DNA of 64,000 bases from assembly GCA_019802505.1 (NCBI GenBank), contig JAFMOC010000077.1:1007001-1071000 (forward strand), written 5' to 3'. The position numbers and the translations under genes were made by a program. The notes under the pieces were generated by a model that did no database searches, was not told where the DNA came from, and was given only the letters and a program-made list of their open reading frames with translations. Each line of letters opens with the position of its first letter. The stretch's first letter is position 1. Positions 61,401 through 64,000 of this stretch are shown one piece after another. The DNA is from Corydoras sp. C115. Taxonomy: Eukaryota > Chordata > Actinopteri > Siluriformes > Callichthyidae.

Positions 61401-63251
61401 GCCACATCAGGCGTTTTGGTTACTTGCCTTTCTACAGGCCTAAATGTTGTGAATACCAAGAAATAAAGGAGGGCTGGTATTTAGAATAGCTGAGTGTTTC
61501 TTCTATAATAATTATGTTACATGCAGTCTTTTAAGGTGGTATGCATGGTCAGGCACTACAGACTGAGGCAGATTAAACCCGTTCCTGTACATGTGTAATA
61601 TGAGATAGCAGTGTTCACAGCAAGAGCATGAAAAAATCATGAGGAGTAATAAAAGTGAAAAGTCAATAAGTGTAACCTGGCCAATTGTTAATAGCATAAT
61701 ATTGATTTGATGAAATTGCTAAAAGGGATCCCTGAACACTTGTTCTTAGCTCCTCATTTATCAGCCCTGATGGAATTCTTTGTAGGTTAACACCAAATAG
61801 TGTGAAACAATATGAAGGACATTTGCACTGTCATAGCAAGAACAGGAAGTTTTTAATGGAGTGTGAACTTTTCATTCCATATTATTACAAAATGTTAAAT
61901 CTAGACATGAAAAACAGTGATGACAGGAATATCATAGGTTGAGTGTTAAAGTGTTAAATAGGTCACAGTCTTTTGGATTTAATAAAATGGATTCATTTTT
62001 AGTGGTACGTAATACTAGTCAAATTAGTAATATATTAAATGTAGTTATAGTATTATTTGGAGACATGTAGTGGTATGTTGTATTTGAGCTAACAATATTT
62101 CTAAAAAAAAAATAAATAAAAAAAAAAAAAAGCAAAAATAAAAACATTTGTAGTGGTAATAATGGTAATGGTAGAGCAGAGGTTGCTAGCATCTTAAAGT
62201 AGCTGTAATATGTTTAATAATATTGGTATCTACAATAGTATGTATTAAATAGTATTTAAGAGTAATAAACAACAGTGTCTAGGGTTTAAGTCCTGCCAAA
62301 ATGAGTATGATCTCCCCGTGTTTACCTGGGTTAATTTCCTTCTTACAGACCTAAGACTTATGTTCAATAACTGTGAATTTGTGCTTGAATGTACTTATTT
62401 GTGTGCCTGCCTTCCAATACATTGGAAAACTGCCTAGTTCTCATGAAACACCAAGTCTCCAAAATAAAAAAATAACAAAAAGAATTCAGTAGTTATAGTA
62501 TAGCATCTAAAAGCATCTGCTAAAGTACTAAATGTAAATGTAATGTAAATGGAGGACTAGTAGTAGTAATACAGGCATGCGTTGCACATATTGGTATATT
62601 ACAGTACATTATAGTAATTGAGTAGTTGTAGTGTTCTGCAGACTGGGTTTTAAAATAAATGTTTTATTTATTGCAGGGCAGTGGGCCTCCAGAAAAAGGA
62701 TTGAGAAAATGCACTAATGTAAATCCTATACTGGATATTGAAACATTATGCAAATCCTATGTAATAATCAGTATAGTTCACTGACAGCCATATTACATAA
62801 GACTACATTATTATGTAATAAGATTATGTAAGTAAGCCCCAAGGTATTTGCGCTAGCAGTAAGAGTAGGTTTTAGTCCGGAAAAAGAGATTTTTACTAGT
62901 GTTGACAATTATTCATCAATACTGTCCATCCACATATAGTGCTTTTATAACATTTTGGTTCTTTCTAGTGTCTTTACTGTATTACGTTGCCCATGGTCCT
63001 ACAGAAATCGTGTTATAGACGTAAAAACCAAAATTGCTAATAGCCAATATATTTGTGTATATGTGTGCTCACAAAATTGCTACAGTGATTTGTGTACATG
63101 TGTGTGCATATATGTTTTTTTTCTGTAGGTGAATGACAGACTGGACCGACACTGTTGTGGTTTTCGACCCAAACCTTCTGATATCTGTGTGGAGAACCTT
63201 CTAAATGTCAAATGTGTAAACCCTGACGAGTTAATGCTGGTGCATATTTTG
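48323..63251 (+). CDS. gask1a: Golgi-associated kinase 1A (FAM198A), 5' part
   Basis: Coding exons 48323-48325 (ATG only), 58704-60029 and 63129-63251, all phase 0. The last donor TTG|GTAGTT leads to exons beyond the window; 484 codons are present. The start MALKVCGKLRLKK plus a hydrophobic stretch (about 14-30) is a type II Golgi signal-anchor. Residues about 40-260 are a basic, poorly conserved luminal stem. The FAM198 core follows: VLQVGLGDPINVATLSEG, CGLIKRPNDWIEVLAFHLDR, VLGLNRSLP, WWDPHIQHL, WPQYQALL, HHSEWSRQALFDFLLQ, then RLDRHCCGFRPKPSDICVE. This matches human GASK1A more closely than GASK1B. The family is related to FAM20C secretory-pathway kinases; its own catalytic activity is uncertain. 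Missing here is the C-terminal part starting with a DPSHLVYIDN-like motif. Confidence 0.9.
48455..48482. repeat. (TC)n microsatellite
   Basis: CT dinucleotide run in gask1a intron 1. Confidence 0.9.
49058..49131. repeat. (TA)n microsatellite
   Basis: About 37 TA units in gask1a intron 1. Confidence 0.95.
50111..50303 (-). repeat. Diverged V-SINE-like fragment, reverse
   Basis: GGGGTTCCCCAAGCCC, GGGCGCTGGGCAGATACACC, ATCTATCGCTGGGCACACAC, CCATGTTTTCGGACTGTG; the head is missing. Confidence 0.8.
50304..55497. other. gask1a intron 1, middle part
   Basis: AT-rich with few repeats: LINE-tail trace (51045-51110), 15-bp tandem triplication (about 51446-51495), CA/GC-rich alternating purine-pyrimidine tract (52160-52290), a G-run (54077-54089) and a 15-bp hairpin (54698-54732). 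The block at 53460-53815 is complex and repeat-free, a candidate regulatory element. No exon recognised. Confidence 0.4.
51446..51495. repeat. 15-bp tandem repeat
   Basis: Three copies of TTTAAAGCGTAACAT plus a partial fourth. Confidence 0.85.
55511..55853 (-). mobile_element. V-SINE-like element in gask1a intron 1
   Basis: 13-bp duplication TGTTCCATGAACA (55498-55510 and 55854-55866). Missing only the first bases of the head (CCATTAAGCCACC end). Confidence 0.92.
56026..56370 (-). mobile_element. V-SINE-like element, diverged subtype with (ATCC)n tail
   Basis: 11-bp duplication CCAAACAGAAC (56015-56025 and 56371-56381). Tail reads CCATCCATCCATCC rather than (ATTC)n, and the 3' region has deletions, suggesting a different source copy. 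Confidence 0.88.
56961..57038. repeat. (TA)n microsatellite
   Basis: About 39 TA units in gask1a intron 1. Confidence 0.95.
58152..58395 (-). repeat. V-SINE-like copy cut at the B box by (TA)n
   Basis: Reverse copy with 3' region, (AC) stretch and core; stops at GGGATTCGAACCTGG, where a (TA)n run begins. The rest of the head is absent. Confidence 0.82.
58396..58458. repeat. (TA)n microsatellite
   Basis: About 31 TA units abutting the SINE B box, 246 bp upstream of gask1a exon 2. Confidence 0.95.
60030..63128. other. gask1a intron 2
   Basis: AT-rich, no additional exon recognised. Contains a 5'-truncated SINE (60340-60481), a perfect 12-bp hairpin (61040-61070), an A-rich tract (62103-62145), a weak SINE core trace (about 62285-62350) and a LINE-tail trace (62505-62552). 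A 103-codon ORF at 60754-61065 looks like chance. Confidence 0.5.
60340..60481 (+). mobile_element. 5'-truncated V-SINE-like insertion
   Basis: 3' third only (CCAGCGATAGATTGGCACCC onward) with a GGATGGATGG tail; 8-bp duplication AGCATTAC (60332-60339 and 60482-60489). Confidence 0.8.
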
Positions 63252-64000
63252 GTAGTTTTCTTTTTTTTATATATATATATGTGTATATATTTTATGATGT
63301 ACTATGTTTTTTTTACTAGGCTATTGCTGTTGCTACATTCATTGCAGGTTTTGTTTTTTTGTGACAGTATTTCAGAATTTTACAATGATTTTGTTATCTG
63401 TACTGTGGAAAAAGGGATCCATGTTTGGATGACACATGTATCTATGACATGTATCTATGATCTATGTATGAGATGTGTCATTTACCTATAACAAGGACAC
63501 CTTTGCACGTTTTGCTTAAGATAATACCACTCTTTATAAATTGCCCATGCATGACAGAAAAACACACTTGTTTTTTTTGGTAAATGTAATTTTTTTACCT
63601 TTTCATTTGAAAATCTAAAGTTTAATACATATGGTGGTTATTTGAGAAACTTTTGAGTCACTAAATAAAATTTTTAATATTATTATGACATAAAAGGTAA
63701 TATAATTATATATTGTATATTATATTAAGAACACATCACTTAACTAAATGCAAGCATTTTTGAGTGTTCCACTTTTCTATTAAAAGAGATGTTAGCTTTA
63801 TTTTTGTGTTTATTTTACTAAATATAACAGTTCTTCCTGTTAATTATCTGTAGCAATACACATTTTTGCAACTTTTAAATAATTACTTGCTATTTTGATT
63901 ATAAACCTTAGTATATAAATGTTATAAAGTATATAAACCTTATAAACAAAAGTTTACTGAACTACATGTTGGTCATAATTAAATAATTGTGTGCTAAATC
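63252..64000. other. Start of gask1a intron 3
   Basis: AT-rich sequence after the exon 3 donor. The expected next exon (DPSHLVYIDN-like) is not seen before the window ends. Confidence 0.5.

Overview
This is nuclear DNA of a bony fish, almost certainly a teleost and plausibly an otophysan. It has AT-rich intergenic DNA, long (TA)n tracts, many tRNA-derived SINEs whose core resembles the V-SINE/DANA type of zebrafish, Tc1-like and hAT elements, and five multi-exon vertebrate genes. The gene models below were assembled by hand, exon by exon, from splice sites, reading phase and remembered family motifs. No alignment or transcript was available.

Layout. (1) 2-421 (+): 3' coding end of palmdelphin (palmd). 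(2) 9203-12500 (+): an AKAP2/MISP-family gene directly downstream of palmd, in the arrangement known for PALM2-AKAP2, PALM-MISP and PALM3-MISP3. A non-coding first exon may lie near 5390-5470. (3) 14313-26233 (-): complete frrs1 (ferric-chelate reductase 1; reelin, DOMON and cytochrome b561 domains), 16 coding exons, 610 residues, convergent with gene 2. (4) 35653-42890 (+): complete entpd3 (ectonucleotidase), 10 coding exons, 503 residues. (5) 48323-63251 (+): 5' part of gask1a (Golgi-associated kinase 1A; FAM198A). Its ATG is the last codon of exon 1, and the gene runs off the right edge.

Repeats fill the rest. About two dozen copies of one V-SINE-like family occur in both orientations, many with clear target-site duplications. 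There are also LINE 3' ends sharing a tail with a second SINE, a Tc1-like transposon split by a nested LINE fragment, a 375-bp mariner-type MITE, a 481-bp non-autonomous hAT element and several microsatellites. The 26-35.6 kb interval between the divergent frrs1 and entpd3 promoters and the 43-47.7 kb interval are the most repeat-rich.

The five genes do not form a pathway. The strongest points for follow-up are the palmd-linked AKAP2/MISP paralog and its possible fusion with palmd, a 96-115 bp imperfect inverted repeat just upstream of frrs1, a tandem NAGNAG acceptor in entpd3, and the unusual leader of gask1a (uORF, 12-bp tandem repeat, intron directly after the start codon). I found no CRISPR array, operon, phage or clearly novel system.
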